DNA of 64,000 nucleotides from Proteus hauseri ATCC 700826 (GTDB taxonomy: Bacteria; Pseudomonadota; Gammaproteobacteria; Enterobacterales; Enterobacteriaceae), in NCBI RefSeq assembly GCF_001654965.1, contig NZ_LXEV01000032.1, positions 1 to 64,000 of the forward strand, given 5' to 3'. The position numbers and the translations under genes were made by a program. Under the pieces are notes generated by a model. It searched no databases and was not told the DNA's origin. It saw nothing but the letters and a program-made list of their open reading frames with translations. This document shows positions 33,136 through 42,284 of this stretch, in pieces (the stretch's first letter is position 1; each line of letters begins with the position of its first letter).

Positions 33136-33744
33136 ATGACAACTAAATTACCTTACATCGAGACAAGCCAATTAAGAGCTGCACTTACATTATTAAAAAT
33201 GAGTGATGATGTTCGTCTTGTTACTAACTGTGTACATATCAACGCTGAACATATCGAAGTGTCTAATGGGCATGTAGTATTACGCATGAAACACAACTCT
33301 GAATTCAGTGATGATATTGTTATTCAATTTGATGAAGCAATTCCTAGCGATGCTGAATATACACATATTAAATCATATGACGATGGTTCTTATGTCGCTA
33401 TTCATTATAAGCAAGAGAAGGATGAAAATTTCTATCCCTACTATAAAACAAAACTCACTTTAATCAAAGATAAGTACCCGTCATTTAATCGTCTTTTTGA
33501 GCAGGAATTTATTAAAGGTGAAGCACCTTTATTGCAGTCCATGTATTTAGCCTTGCCTTATCTACTATTTGGCCGTGTTATTACGGGAATGCTGAAAACA
33601 AAAGATAGCAAAAGTGTGCTTTTCGATTTTTCACTTCTGACAAAAAAATCATTTGGTGATCCTAAATTACTTGTATTAGCAGTGGCTGATAATGCTTTTG
33701 ATATTGCTGATAAAGTTTACAGCTTAATTAAGGATGATGATTAA
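33136..33744 (+). CDS. Hypothetical protein, possibly sliding-clamp-like
   Basis: This 202-aa protein has a segment (VTNCVHINAEHIEVSNGHVV) and a later SYDDGSYVAIHY and KDKYPSFNRLF. Order and spacing resemble one domain of bacterial DNA polymerase beta clamps (TDGHRL, then YPDxxRL). The likeness is weak and from memory. If correct it would be a single- or two-domain clamp relative, much shorter than DnaN. The stop overlaps the next start (TAATG). Confidence 0.4.
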   Translation: MTTKLPYIETSQLRAALTLLKMSDDVRLVTNCVHINAEHIEVSNGHVVLRMKHNSEFSDDIVIQFDEAIPSDAEYTHIKSYDDGSYVAIHYKQEKDENFYPYYKTKLTLIKDKYPSFNRLFEQEFIKGEAPLLQSMYLALPYLLFGRVITGMLKTKDSKSVLFDFSLLTKKSFGDPKLLVLAVADNAFDIADKVYSLIKDDD

Positions 33745-34061
33745 TGACAACTTTAGATTTCAATCTCGTTAGTGTCATCAAAAATGCAGGTAGTGATCCC
33801 GGTGATATAACTGATGCAGTCTGGAAAGCCGGTTATCGTAAAACAGATTTTACCACTGAGCAGATCATTGATATTGCAGTAAGCATGACGGGTGATTCTA
33901 TTTGTTTAAAATTACCCCATGACACCTTACCTAAGACTTTAGATGACATCAGTAAATATCATTTAAACGATATCATTTTTGATGCCCATTGGGATAACCC
34001 ACCAGCGACTATCGCACAGTGCATTATGGAGAACGGGTATAGGGAAGGAAATAAAAAATGA
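33744..34061 (+). CDS. Hypothetical early phage protein
   Basis: This 105-aa acidic protein (MTTLDFNLVSVIKNAGSDPG) contains two similar short motifs, ITDAVWKAGYRKT near residue 22 and IAQCIMENGYREGN at the C-terminus, suggesting two related helix-loop elements. It overlaps the next gene by four bases. Its function is unknown. Confidence 0.65.
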   Translation: MTTLDFNLVSVIKNAGSDPGDITDAVWKAGYRKTDFTTEQIIDIAVSMTGDSICLKLPHDTLPKTLDDISKYHLNDIIFDAHWDNPPATIAQCIMENGYREGNKK

Positions 34062-34246
34062 CAAGTGTGACTCGATACATTAAGTGGAAGGAAATGATCC
34101 AGTTAACTGGCAAAAGCAAACCTACAATTTGGAGAATGTACGCAAAACGAAATGAGTTTCCCAGACCAGAAAGAACAAAAGGTGGTACGTTTTTAGGCTG
34201 GCCAGAACATGTCTATGAAGAGTGGGTTAGAAGTGAAAAACTGTAA
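34058..34246 (+). CDS. AlpA-like DNA-binding protein, probable excisionase/regulator
   Basis: This 62-aa basic protein has the AlpA/Xis-type winged helix: YIKWKEMIQLTGKSKPTIWR, then EFPRPERTKGGTFLGWPEHV and EEWV. AlpA-type proteins regulate integrase genes or act as directionality factors. It is the last phage gene before the tRNA, the position of xis, but no integrase gene lies between it and the tRNA. The intervening 77 bases hold a terminator and a short direct repeat. Confidence 0.85.
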   Translation: MTSVTRYIKWKEMIQLTGKSKPTIWRMYAKRNEFPRPERTKGGTFLGWPEHVYEEWVRSEKL

Positions 34247-34268
34247 TGCTAACTTGACCCGTTACTTG

Positions 34269-34295
34269 ACCCGCATCTCTTGCGGGTTTCTTTTT
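34269..34295 (+). terminator. Terminator at the end of the rightward early operon
   Basis: ACCCGCA/TGCGGGT (34269-34275 with 34281-34287) is followed by TTCTTTTT. ACTTGACCCG occurs twice just upstream, partly forming this hairpin. Confidence 0.85.
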
Positions 34296-34322
34296 AAAAT
34301 CTTGTAACTCATTGATTTTAAA

Positions 34323-34399
34323 TGGTACGCCCTACAGGATTCGAACCTGTGACCTACGGCTTAGAAGGCCGTTGCTCTATCCAACTGAGCTAAGGGCGC
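34323..34399 (-). tRNA. argU: tRNA-Arg, anticodon TCT (prophage attachment site)
   Basis: The minus strand gives a complete 77-base tRNA with acceptor GCGCCCT/AGGGCGT, an anticodon loop CTTCTAA (TCT, reading AGA), a TTCGAAT T-loop and an encoded CCA at 34325-34323. It matches E. coli argU in pattern, another well-known prophage site (DLP12). Prophage sequence begins directly at its 3' end, so the attachment core is inside the 3' half of this gene, which the phage keeps intact. Confidence 0.97.
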
Positions 34400-34443
34400 C
34401 TAGAAAAGATAGGCGTCATCGTTCTTGCTGATAACGGGTGTGA

Positions 34444-34471
34444 ATTATACGTTCAACATTCTGAGAGTCAA
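34444..34471 (-). promoter_or_regulatory. argU promoter
   Basis: On the minus strand TTGACT (34471-34466), 16 bases, TATAAT (34449-34444) lies about 45 bases before the tRNA. A C-rich discriminator follows, typical of stable-RNA promoters. Confidence 0.7.
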
Positions 34472-34587
34472 CGCTTTTTCAACGATATCAATCTATGTGG
34501 TTAAAATATGGCAAGGAAGCAACTGACAGATTGCTCTTGATCTGACAAAATAGACACATACCGTAATTAGATAATTTGGATGTACAG

Positions 34588-35460
34588 ATGTCAGCAAGAA
34601 TTATAGATGGGAAAACGATTGCGCAGACCATTAGAAGTGAAGTTGCAGAAAAAGTAAAACAGCGTCTTGAAGCAGGCAAACGCGCCCCTGGTTTAGCTGT
34701 TGTTTTAGTGGGTGATAACCCTGCATCGCAGATTTATGTCGCTAGCAAACGCCGTGCTTGTGATGAAGTTGGCTTTGTTTCTCGTTCTTATGATTTACCC
34801 GATACAACCAGTGAAGCTGATTTATTAAACCTAATCGATCAACTTAATAATGATGACACTATTGATGGTATCTTAGTACAGCTGCCTCTTCCTGCTGGTA
34901 TCGATAATGTCAAAGTATTAGAACGCATCCATCCTGATAAAGATGTTGATGGTTTTCATCCTTACAATATTGGCCGTTTATGCCAACGTGCACCTAAATT
35001 GCGCCCTTGCACACCTCGCGGTATTGTCACACTGCTAGAACGTTGCGATATCAATTTGTATGGTTTAAATGCCGTTATTGTTGGTGCATCTAATATTGTT
35101 GGCCGTCCAATGAGCTTAGAGCTATTACTTTCAGGCTGCACAACAACAGTGACTCATAGATTCACCAAAGATTTGCGTTTTCATGTCGAACATGCTGATT
35201 TGTTAATCGTTGCTGTAGGTAAACCTAACTTTATTCCTGGAGAATGGATAAAACCTGGTGCTATCGTTATTGATGTAGGTATTAATCGCCTTGAAAATGG
35301 TAAAGTAACGGGTGATGTCGATTTTGCACAAGCATCAGAGCGCGCAGGCTGGATTTCACCTGTTCCTGGTGGCGTAGGCCCAATGACAGTAGCAACACTT
35401 ATTCAAAACACTTTACAGGCATGTGAAGAGTATCATGATCCTGAAACAGGTAATTATTAA
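34588..35460 (+). CDS. folD: Bifunctional methylene-THF dehydrogenase / cyclohydrolase
   Basis: This 290-aa protein (start [13 protein letters not shown] at 34588) matches FolD throughout: the catalytic [13 protein letters not shown] Lys region, [15 protein letters not shown], and the NADP-binding [11 protein letters not shown]. It interconverts 5,10-methylene- and 10-formyl-tetrahydrofolate for purine and formyl-methionine synthesis. An upstream in-frame ATG adds four residues but lacks conservation. ybcJ follows after 3 bases, as in E. coli, implying cotranscription. Confidence 0.97.
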   Translation: MSARIIDGKTIAQTIRSEVAEKVKQRLEAGKRAPGLAVVLVGDNPASQIYVASKRRACDEVGFVSRSYDLPDTTSEADLLNLIDQLNNDDTIDGILVQLPLPAGIDNVKVLERIHPDKDVDGFHPYNIGRLCQRAPKLRPCTPRGIVTLLERCDINLYGLNAVIVGASNIVGRPMSLELLLSGCTTTVTHRFTKDLRFHVEHADLLIVAVGKPNFIPGEWIKPGAIVIDVGINRLENGKVTGDVDFAQASERAGWISPVPGGVGPMTVATLIQNTLQACEEYHDPETGNY

Positions 35461-35463
35461 GCA

Positions 35464-35676
35464 ATGGAAAAATTTCAATTAGATGGGCACGACTATGTTG
35501 AGCTTTGTGATTTATTAAAACTTCAAGGCTGGACAGAAAGTGGTGCAGCAGCAAAAAATCTTATTGCTGAAGGTAAAGTCAGCGTAGATGGCAAAGTGGA
35601 AACACGTAAACGCTGTAAGATTATAGCGGGCAAAGTTGTGACCTTTGGTGAGTTTTCAGCCACCGTCAGCAAATAA
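35464..35676 (+). CDS. ybcJ: S4-domain RNA-binding protein YbcJ
   Basis: This 70-aa protein consists of a single S4 RNA-binding domain (LDGHDYVELCDLLKLQGWTE, then GKVSVDGKVETRKRCKI) and is collinear with E. coli YbcJ. It follows folD in the same order as in E. coli. The molecular partner is not settled; RNA binding is inferred from the fold. A terminator follows. Confidence 0.93.
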   Translation: MEKFQLDGHDYVELCDLLKLQGWTESGAAAKNLIAEGKVSVDGKVETRKRCKIIAGKVVTFGEFSATVSK

Positions 35677-35699
35677 TCAGCAATTTGATAGTGTTACCC

Positions 35700-35733
35700 A
35701 AAGCGTTACTTTGTAAGTAGCGCTTTTCTTATT
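35700..35733 (+). terminator. Terminator after folD-ybcJ
   Basis: AAAGCG/CGCTTT with an inner ACTT/AAGT extension (35700-35726) is followed by TCTTATTTTT. Confidence 0.7.
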
Positions 35734-36239
35734 TTTAATGTTTTTTTCCTCTCTATCTTGTTTTTTGAGTTGTTTTACCTTCTTTTATTTTAACTTCTAA
35801 AATAAAAAATAAGATAACGTTTTGAATTTTAATATTTTTATTAATATAAAACTGAAATTATCTAATTTAAATCATCTTTTTAAACATCATTTATGGTTAT
35901 AATCTATTATCTTAAAAAGAATATATTTATCATATTCAAAAATACAACGTGACAATGTAAAGCATAACGTATTGTTTTATAAAATAAATATTAATTTTAG
36001 ATATAGTATTCAAAACTAAAACAACAATCTTTCAGTGACTATTTTGTCTATTTATTATTGATTTAAAGCACCAAAACGTGATTTGGATCTAATTTTTCCT
36101 TACTTTAGATAGGCAAAAGAGCATTGTTTGTACTAAATTATAACTTATAATTTGAAACGATTCAGCCTAGTGATATTATTTAACAAGCAGTTTTACGCTA
36201 TTTATGCATTATTTGATGTTTTATCTAACAGGAGATCTT
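35734..36239. other. AT-rich non-coding region upstream of fruK
   Basis: About 500 bases hold no convincing gene. The right part carries a promoter and a Cra-type operator for the following genes. The rest is simple AT-rich sequence. Confidence 0.6.
36124..36166 (+). promoter_or_regulatory. fruK promoter with Cra (FruR) operator
   Basis: TGAAACGATTCAGC (36153-36166) reads as GCTGAATCGTTTCA on the other strand, a strong match to the Cra consensus. It overlaps the start region of a promoter with TATAAT at 36146-36151 and a weak TTGTTT 16 bases upstream. Repression by Cra, relieved by fructose-1-phosphate, is inferred as for E. coli fruBKA. Confidence 0.75.
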
Positions 36240-36329
36240 ATGCTTAACCAACCTATTCAAGGTAACGTTTTTACTCTTATGGCAGAGAAAAAATGCTTAC
36301 CTATTCTATTGCTTAGGGTAAGAAATTAG
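36240..36329 (+). CDS. 29-codon leader frame upstream of fruK
   Basis: An ATG with a strong AGGAG site begins a 29-residue frame (MLNQPIQGNVFTLMAEKKCL...) that stops one base before the fruK ATG. It is not similar to FruB. Tight coupling suggests translation of this peptide delivers ribosomes to fruK, whose own binding site is weak. It could be a leader peptide or a remnant. It is not recognised. Confidence 0.45.
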   Translation: MLNQPIQGNVFTLMAEKKCLPILLLRVRN

Positions 36330-36330
36330 C

Positions 36331-37272
36331 ATGAGACGCAGAGTCGCGACCATTACCCTCAATCCTGCTTATGATCTAGTGGGATTAAGTACGCCTATTG
36401 AACTTGGTGAAGTTAACCGCGTTAAAACAGCGGGTTTTCATGCAGCAGGCAAAGGTATCAATGTTGCTAAAGTCTTAAAAAGCTTAGGCGTTGATGTCAC
36501 TGTAGGTGGTTTTTTGGGTAAAGAGAATCAAGATGGCTTTCAAAAAGAGTTTAGTGAATCTGGTATTGTGAATCGATTTCAATTGGTTGAAGGTCGTACA
36601 CGTATAAATGTAAAACTGACTGAGCCAAATGGTGAAGTGACAGATTTTAATTTTTCAGGTTTTGATATCACTAAACAAGATTGGCATAAATTCGTTAACG
36701 ACTCACTAAGTTGGGCGGGTCAGTTTGATATGATCTGTGTTAGTGGGAGTGTTCCCCCCAGTGTTGATTTAAATGATTTTACTGCCTGGATGACAAAACT
36801 ACGCAGTGAATGCATGTGTATTATTTTCGACAGTAGCAGAGATGCTTTTGTCGCTGGATTAAAAGCATCGCCTTGGTTGGTAAAACCTAATCACCATGAG
36901 CTAGAGATTTGGGCTGGTAAACCTTTACCAGAACTTTCAGATATCGTGCAAGCGGCACAAGATTTGCGTCAGCAAGGCATTGCTCATGTTGTAATCTCAT
37001 TAGGTGAACAAGGAGCAATGTGGGTCAATGCATCTGGTGCTTGGATGGCTAAACCGCCTAAATGTGATGTTGTAAGCACTGTAGGTGCGGGTGATTCTAT
37101 GGTTGGTGGGCTTATTTATGGTTTAATGATGCGCCAAACAAGTGAACATACATTACGCCTTGCAACAGCCGTTTCAGCCTTGGCGGTTAGCCAAACCAAT
37201 GTAGGTATTACAGATCGCGAGCAACTCGCTCGTATGATGACTGAAGTTGAATTAACACCATTAAAATTATAA
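36331..37272 (+). CDS. fruK: 1-phosphofructokinase
   Basis: This 313-aa PfkB-family kinase closely resembles E. coli FruK in its start (RRVATITLNPAYDLVG), HAAGKGINVAKVLKSLG, and the catalytic loop STVGAGDSMVGG. It phosphorylates fructose-1-phosphate to fructose-1,6-bisphosphate. In E. coli it lies between fruB and fruA, but here neither PTS gene is adjacent; the next gene is cysS in the opposite direction. A Cra box upstream supports FruK identity. Confidence 0.95.
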   Translation: MRRRVATITLNPAYDLVGLSTPIELGEVNRVKTAGFHAAGKGINVAKVLKSLGVDVTVGGFLGKENQDGFQKEFSESGIVNRFQLVEGRTRINVKLTEPNGEVTDFNFSGFDITKQDWHKFVNDSLSWAGQFDMICVSGSVPPSVDLNDFTAWMTKLRSECMCIIFDSSRDAFVAGLKASPWLVKPNHHELEIWAGKPLPELSDIVQAAQDLRQQGIAHVVISLGEQGAMWVNASGAWMAKPPKCDVVSTVGAGDSMVGGLIYGLMMRQTSEHTLRLATAVSALAVSQTNVGITDREQLARMMTEVELTPLKL

Positions 37273-37341
37273 ATATACCTTTATGCTCCCTCGCCGACCA
37301 ACGCCTCATTAGATGATAATAACAACTCAATATAATGAAAA

Positions 37342-37370
37342 AAATATCGGATAATAAATATCCGATATTT
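37342..37370. terminator. Bidirectional terminator between fruK and cysS
   Basis: An 11-bp stem AAATATCGGAT/ATCCGATATTT has a 7-base loop, with A and T runs on the flanks serving the two convergent genes. Confidence 0.85.
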
Positions 37371-37407
37371 TTATTTGGCTTATTTAACTGAGCATCTCAG
37401 ACAAATA

Positions 37408-38799
37408 TTAGTTATTACGACGCCACGTTGTTCCTTGTGAGCTATCTTCTAATACAATTCCCATTGCCGTTAATGCATCTCGAGCAATATCAGCGGCTGC
37501 CCAATCTTTATTTTTACGTGCATCATTACGTTGCTGAATTAACGCTTCAATTTTTTCAACATCATCAGCACTTTCAGTTTTAGCGCCACTTTGTAAAAAG
37601 TGCTCTGGTTCTTGTTCTAATAAACCAAGTACTTTAGCAAGTTTACGTAGTACTGCTGCTAATCCATTGGCTCCATTGATATCAACCACTTTTAGGCGAT
37701 TTACTTCACGAGCTAAATCAAAGAGTACTGAATAAGCCTCAGGTGTATTGAAATCATCATTCATCGCTTCAATAAACTGAGCTTCAAATGCTTCGCCCCC
37801 CTCGGGTTGTGCATTTGAATCTGTACCACGTAATGACGTATATAAACGCTCTAACGCGGTACGAGCCTGTTTTAAGTTCTCTTCAGTATAATTTAGCTGA
37901 CTACGATAGTGGCCTGATAATAAGAAATAACGAACAGTTTCAGCATCGTAATACGCAAGCACATCACGAATAGTAAAAAAGTTATTTAGCGATTTAGACA
38001 TTTTTTCTTTGTCTACCATCACCATACCAGAGTGCATCCAGTAATTAACGTAAGGACCATCATGAGCACAAGTTGACTGTGCAATTTCGTTCTCATGGTG
38101 TGGAAACATTAAATCAGAACCACCGCCATGAATGTCAAAATGATGGCCTAACTCTTTACCATTCATCGCAGAACATTCGATATGCCAACCAGGGCGACCT
38201 GCTCCCCACGGAGACTCCCAACTTGGCTCTCCCGGTTTAGACATTTTCCATAATACGAAATCCATTGGGTTACGTTTTGCGTTAGCAATTTCAACACGAG
38301 CACCCGCTTGCAGTTGCTCAAGATCTTGGCGAGAAAGTAAACCATAATCAGAGTCTGTATCTATCGCAAACATCACATCGCCATTATCAGCAACATAAGC
38401 ATGTTTACGTTCAATCAGTTTCTCTGTTAACGCAATAATTTCAGCAATATGATGAGTTGCACGTGGCTCAGAATCAGGACGAGCAATATTCAGTGCATCA
38501 AAATCTTTGTGCATTTCAGCTAACATTCGAGTTGTTAGTTGATCACAGGTTTCATTATTTTCTATCGCACGTTTGATAATTTTGTCATCAACATCCGTGA
38601 CGTTACGGACATAATTAACATCGTATCCTAAAAAACGCAGATAACGGGTTATAGCGTCAAACGCCACAAATGTACGTCCATGACCAATGTGACATAGGTC
38701 ATAAATAGTGATGCCACACACGTACATACCTATTTTCCCTGCATGGATAGGCTTAAATTCTTCTTTTTGGCGAGTGAGAGTATTATAAATCTTTAGCAT
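37408..38799 (-). CDS. cysS: Cysteinyl-tRNA synthetase
   Basis: This 463-aa class I synthetase has the HIGH motif (HIGHGRTF, about residue 37), zinc-binding Cys/His ([22 protein letters not shown]), and KMSKSLNNF at about 266. It charges tRNA-Cys. Length matches E. coli CysS (461). It is divergent from ppiB, as in E. coli. No anomaly is seen. Confidence 0.98.
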   Translation of the reverse strand: MLKIYNTLTRQKEEFKPIHAGKIGMYVCGITIYDLCHIGHGRTFVAFDAITRYLRFLGYDVNYVRNVTDVDDKIIKRAIENNETCDQLTTRMLAEMHKDFDALNIARPDSEPRATHHIAEIIALTEKLIERKHAYVADNGDVMFAIDTDSDYGLLSRQDLEQLQAGARVEIANAKRNPMDFVLWKMSKPGEPSWESPWGAGRPGWHIECSAMNGKELGHHFDIHGGGSDLMFPHHENEIAQSTCAHDGPYVNYWMHSGMVMVDKEKMSKSLNNFFTIRDVLAYYDAETVRYFLLSGHYRSQLNYTEENLKQARTALERLYTSLRGTDSNAQPEGGEAFEAQFIEAMNDDFNTPEAYSVLFDLAREVNRLKVVDINGANGLAAVLRKLAKVLGLLEQEPEHFLQSGAKTESADDVEKIEALIQQRNDARKNKDWAAADIARDALTAMGIVLEDSSQGTTWRRNN

Positions 38800-39211
38800 C
38801 AGAGGACGTTCCCGTTTTCAACTGTACGTGTTTATTACATGTCTATATACGCAAATTACGTATGTAATAATAAAAATAGTAATTACAACGATAAAATACC
38901 AATATAACATTACCTTTATAAGGGTTTTGAACACCAATTACAAAAGCAATTCAGATTAACAACCGCTTATATTACTCTGCTCTGCACTTATTTTCACTGC
39001 CCAATAGTTGACTGTGAACAATCAAATTTCGCTTTATCAGCCAAAAAATTGGCTAAAAGTGTTTTTTACTTATTTTACCCACTGATTTAAGCGAAAAATG
39101 CCAGTGAAAAAAAGATGAATACTGACTAAATAAGGTAATTGTGGTATAAAAAAAAGCACAATTGTTTCTGCCCAAGTCTGGGTAAAGCTAAAATTATATT
39201 AGGATCTAAAT
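38800..39211. other. Divergent intergenic region cysS-ppiB
   Basis: About 410 AT-rich bases contain the promoters of both genes. A small GCCAA/TTGGC hairpin lies near 39040. No frame with a ribosome binding site and recognisable product was found. Confidence 0.6.
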
Positions 39212-39706
39212 ATGGTTACTTTTCATACCAATTACGGCGATATCGTGATTAATACATTTGCAGATAAAGCACCTGCAACCGTAGAGAATTTTTTAGACTA
39301 CTGTAAAGAAGGATTCTACGATAACACTATTTTCCACCGCGTTATCAATGGATTTATGATCCAAGGTGGTGGTTTTGAACCTGGTATGAAGCAAAAAGCG
39401 ACCAAAGCACCCGTTAAAAACGAAGCAAACAATGGCTTAAAAAATAACCGTGGCACATTGGCAATGGCTCGTACTAACGATCCACACTCTGCAACTGCAC
39501 AATTTTTTATCAACGTAGCAGACAATGATTTCTTAAATTTCCGTGCTGAAAATGCAAATGGCTGGGGATACTGTGTATTCGCAGAAGTTGTTGAAGGGAT
39601 GGATATTGTTGATAAAATCAAAGCTGTATCTACGGGTCGCAGCGGTTCCCACCAAGATGTTCCTCGTGAAGATATCGTAATCAACAGCGTTACTGTTAGC
39701 GAATAA
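39212..39706 (+). CDS. ppiB: Peptidyl-prolyl cis-trans isomerase B (cyclophilin)
   Basis: This 164-aa cytoplasmic cyclophilin has [13 protein letters not shown] and the active-site [14 protein letters not shown] segment, and no signal peptide. It catalyses proline isomerisation in protein folding. The order cysS-ppiB-lpxH-purE-purK is as in E. coli. The ATG has an AGGA site nine bases upstream. Confidence 0.97.
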   Translation: MVTFHTNYGDIVINTFADKAPATVENFLDYCKEGFYDNTIFHRVINGFMIQGGGFEPGMKQKATKAPVKNEANNGLKNNRGTLAMARTNDPHSATAQFFINVADNDFLNFRAENANGWGYCVFAEVVEGMDIVDKIKAVSTGRSGSHQDVPREDIVINSVTVSE

Positions 39707-39719
39707 GCAGTCACTTTTT

Positions 39720-40442
39720 ATGTGTACGCTGTTTATCGCAGATCTACATTTAAGTGAACATGAACCGGCAATTACTGCCGGTTTTCTTCGCTTTTTAAAA
39801 GAACAGGCTGTTTATGCCGATGCGCTCTATATCTTAGGTGATTTTTTTGATTTTTGGATTGGTGACGATGACCCAAATCCATTACATCCACAAATAGCTC
39901 AAGCATTAATGCAACTGAAAAATGCAGGTATTCCTTGTTATTTTATTCATGGAAATCGTGATTTTTTAATTGGCTCACGTTTTGCCAAAGAGAGTGGCAT
40001 CACGATATTGCCACAAGAAAAAGTACTTGAGATTTATCAGCATCGCATCTTAATCTTACATGGTGATACGCTTTGTACCGATGATGAGTCCTATCAACGT
40101 TATCGAAAAAAAGTGCATAATAAGCTTATTCAACGCCTATTTTTGCTTCTTCCTCTTTTTATCCGGCTTCGTATTGCAGATAAAATGCGAACACGCAGCC
40201 AACATGCCAATCGTTATAAATCTGAAACGATTATGGATGTAAATTCTCAAACAGTTATCGATACTTTTAAGCATTTTAATACCCAATGGATGATCCATGG
40301 TCACACTCATCGCCCCGCTATTCACACAGTTGAGATTGAGGGAGAGAATCATTACCGCGGTGTATTAGGCGCATGGCACACAGAAGGCTCTATGTTTAAA
40401 GTCACTGCTGAAAACATTGAATTAATCTCTTTTCCCTTTTAA
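39720..40442 (+). CDS. lpxH: UDP-2,3-diacylglucosamine diphosphatase
   Basis: This 240-aa metallophosphoesterase has the motif set [36 protein letters not shown] and HGHTHRPA. It hydrolyses UDP-2,3-diacylglucosamine to lipid X in lipid A synthesis at the inner membrane. It follows ppiB after 13 bases and is likely cotranscribed with it. Confidence 0.97.
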   Translation: MCTLFIADLHLSEHEPAITAGFLRFLKEQAVYADALYILGDFFDFWIGDDDPNPLHPQIAQALMQLKNAGIPCYFIHGNRDFLIGSRFAKESGITILPQEKVLEIYQHRILILHGDTLCTDDESYQRYRKKVHNKLIQRLFLLLPLFIRLRIADKMRTRSQHANRYKSETIMDVNSQTVIDTFKHFNTQWMIHGHTHRPAIHTVEIEGENHYRGVLGAWHTEGSMFKVTAENIELISFPF

Positions 40443-40485
40443 TTTACCACTGTCATTTACACGATAAAAAGACGTTTTTTTCTTT

Positions 40486-40501
40486 ACGCAAACGTTTTCC
40501 T
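40486..40501 (+). promoter_or_regulatory. PurR operator upstream of purEK
   Basis: ACGCAAACGTTTTCCT matches the PurR consensus (ACGCAAACGTTTNCNT) and lies 76-91 bases before the purE ATG. Repression by PurR with hypoxanthine or guanine is inferred, as in E. coli. Confidence 0.85.
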
Positions 40502-40576
40502 TGACGTATTAGCGTGATACTATCACTTTCTGTTTATCAGGCTATCTCTGTTTATGCTTACAGGAGCAGTTAAGTA

Positions 40577-41098
40577 ATGTCTTCTCAAGTTGGTCTAAAT
40601 ACTCCTTCGCCACAAATTGCCATAGTGATGGGTTCTAAAAGTGACTGGGCAACAATGTCTCATGCTGCTGATGTATTAGATGCACTGCAACTTCCTTATC
40701 ATGTTGAAATTGTCTCTGCACATCGCACACCTGATAAGCTATTTAGCTTTGCTGAAAATGCAAAAGACAACGGCTTTGATGTAATTATCGCAGGTGCAGG
40801 TGGTGCTGCCCATTTACCAGGAATGTTAGCAGCAAAAACATTAGTTCCTGTTTTAGGCGTACCGGTACAAAGTGCTGCATTAAGTGGCGTTGATAGCCTT
40901 TATTCTATTGTTCAAATGCCAAAAGGTATCCCAGTTGGCACCTTAGCTATCGGAAAGGCTGGTGCAGCTAATGCTGCTTTATTAGCAGCACAAATTTTAG
41001 CCTTACATAACCCTATTATTTTTGATTCATTAACAACATGGCGAACTACACAAACTGACGATGTACTGAATAACCCAGATCCTAGGGAGGCGCTATGA
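40577..41098 (+). CDS. purE: N5-carboxyaminoimidazole ribonucleotide mutase
   Basis: This 173-aa class I PurE has [23 protein letters not shown] (catalytic Ser and His), and [16 protein letters not shown]. It converts N5-CAIR to CAIR in purine synthesis. The stop overlaps the purK ATG by four bases, so the two subunits of the two-step carboxylation are translationally coupled. Confidence 0.97.
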   Translation: MSSQVGLNTPSPQIAIVMGSKSDWATMSHAADVLDALQLPYHVEIVSAHRTPDKLFSFAENAKDNGFDVIIAGAGGAAHLPGMLAAKTLVPVLGVPVQSAALSGVDSLYSIVQMPKGIPVGTLAIGKAGAANAALLAAQILALHNPIIFDSLTTWRTTQTDDVLNNPDPREAL

Positions 41099-42162
41099 AA
41101 CCCGTTTGTGTCCTTGGGAATGGTCAACTTGGTAGAATGCTGCGCCAAGCTGGGGAACCTCTAGGTATTTCAGTTTATCCTATTGGGCTAGATGCAGAAC
41201 CCGAAGCCGTACCTTATCAACAAAGTGTTATAACGGCAGAAATCGAACGTTGGCCACAAACGGCATTAACTAAGGAACTTGAGCGTCATTCTAACTTTGT
41301 TAATCGTGATATTTTTCCGCTACTTGCAGACCGCTTACCGCAAAAACAGTTACTTGATGAGCTCAATTTAGCAACTGCACCTTGGATGCCGTTAACATCC
41401 CCTGATCAATGGCCAGATATTTATGCTCAACTTGGTGATTTTATAATTGTAAAACGCCGTGTTGGTGGCTACGACGGCAGAGGCCAATGGCGTATCCATC
41501 CTGGCGAAGAAAACCAACTTCCTGCAGAAATTTATGGCGAATGCATCGTTGAGCAAGGGATCCCATTTTCTGGCGAAGTATCATTGATTGGTGCTAGAGA
41601 CAACAACGGCAATTGTGTTTTTTACCCTTTAACACATAATCTTCATCAAGATGGTATTTTACGCATGAGTGTCGCACTACCAACGCCATCACCAACACTA
41701 CAACAATCAGCCCAGCAAATGCTTGAGGCTATTCTTAATAAGCTTAATTATGTTGGTGTAATGGCAATGGAGTGTTTTATCCTTGGTAATAAACTACTTA
41801 TCAATGAATTAGCGCCTCGCGTACATAACAGCGGTCATTGGACTCAAAATGGTGCATCAATTAGCCAATTTGAATTGCACCTACGCGCCATATTAAATTT
41901 ACCGATGCCAACACCTGAAGTGAGTCAAACTTCGGTAATGGTAAATCTTATTGGTACTGAAGTGCATCCCCAGTGGCTGTCGTTACCTTTAGTCCATCTT
42001 CATTGGTATGAAAAAGAAGTACGTCCAGCGCGCAAAGTGGGACATTTAAATATCACACACAATGATACCCAATCACTTCAAAACACATTAAATCAATTAA
42101 GCCCTCTGCTTGATGAGGCTTATCAGTATCCTATCAAATGGGCTTTAGAAAAATTAAGCTAG
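41095..42162 (+). CDS. purK: N5-carboxyaminoimidazole ribonucleotide synthetase
   Basis: This 355-aa ATP-grasp enzyme has an N-terminal [33 protein letters not shown], and the metal site [16 protein letters not shown]. It makes N5-CAIR from AIR, bicarbonate and ATP, and passes it to PurE. It is the second gene of the PurR-controlled operon and a terminator follows. Confidence 0.97.
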   Translation: MKPVCVLGNGQLGRMLRQAGEPLGISVYPIGLDAEPEAVPYQQSVITAEIERWPQTALTKELERHSNFVNRDIFPLLADRLPQKQLLDELNLATAPWMPLTSPDQWPDIYAQLGDFIIVKRRVGGYDGRGQWRIHPGEENQLPAEIYGECIVEQGIPFSGEVSLIGARDNNGNCVFYPLTHNLHQDGILRMSVALPTPSPTLQQSAQQMLEAILNKLNYVGVMAMECFILGNKLLINELAPRVHNSGHWTQNGASISQFELHLRAILNLPMPTPEVSQTSVMVNLIGTEVHPQWLSLPLVHLHWYEKEVRPARKVGHLNITHNDTQSLQNTLNQLSPLLDEAYQYPIKWALEKLS

Positions 42163-42202
42163 CAGTCCGACTCATAAAGTTAGAGAATAATAGCCCTTAA
42201 CG

Positions 42203-42231
42203 AACAGACCTTTAAAATAAAGGTCTGTTAT
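42203..42231 (+). terminator. Terminator after purEK
   Basis: A 12-bp perfect stem AACAGACCTTTA/TAAAGGTCTGTT with AAA loop is followed by ATTCGCTATTTT. Confidence 0.8.
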
Positions 42232-42284
42232 TCGCTATTTTCTCCTGATTATTCAGGTTACTGCACCCGTTTGATGGAGTCAGG

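Noticed and set aside
28600-34246. Direct-repeat CRISPR-like array
   Set aside because: Similarities among the small early genes are at the protein-pattern level only; there are no regular repeats and spacers.
39316-39714. 132-codon minus-strand open frame over ppiB
   Set aside because: It is a shadow of the conserved ppiB frame, with no start signal and no recognisable product.
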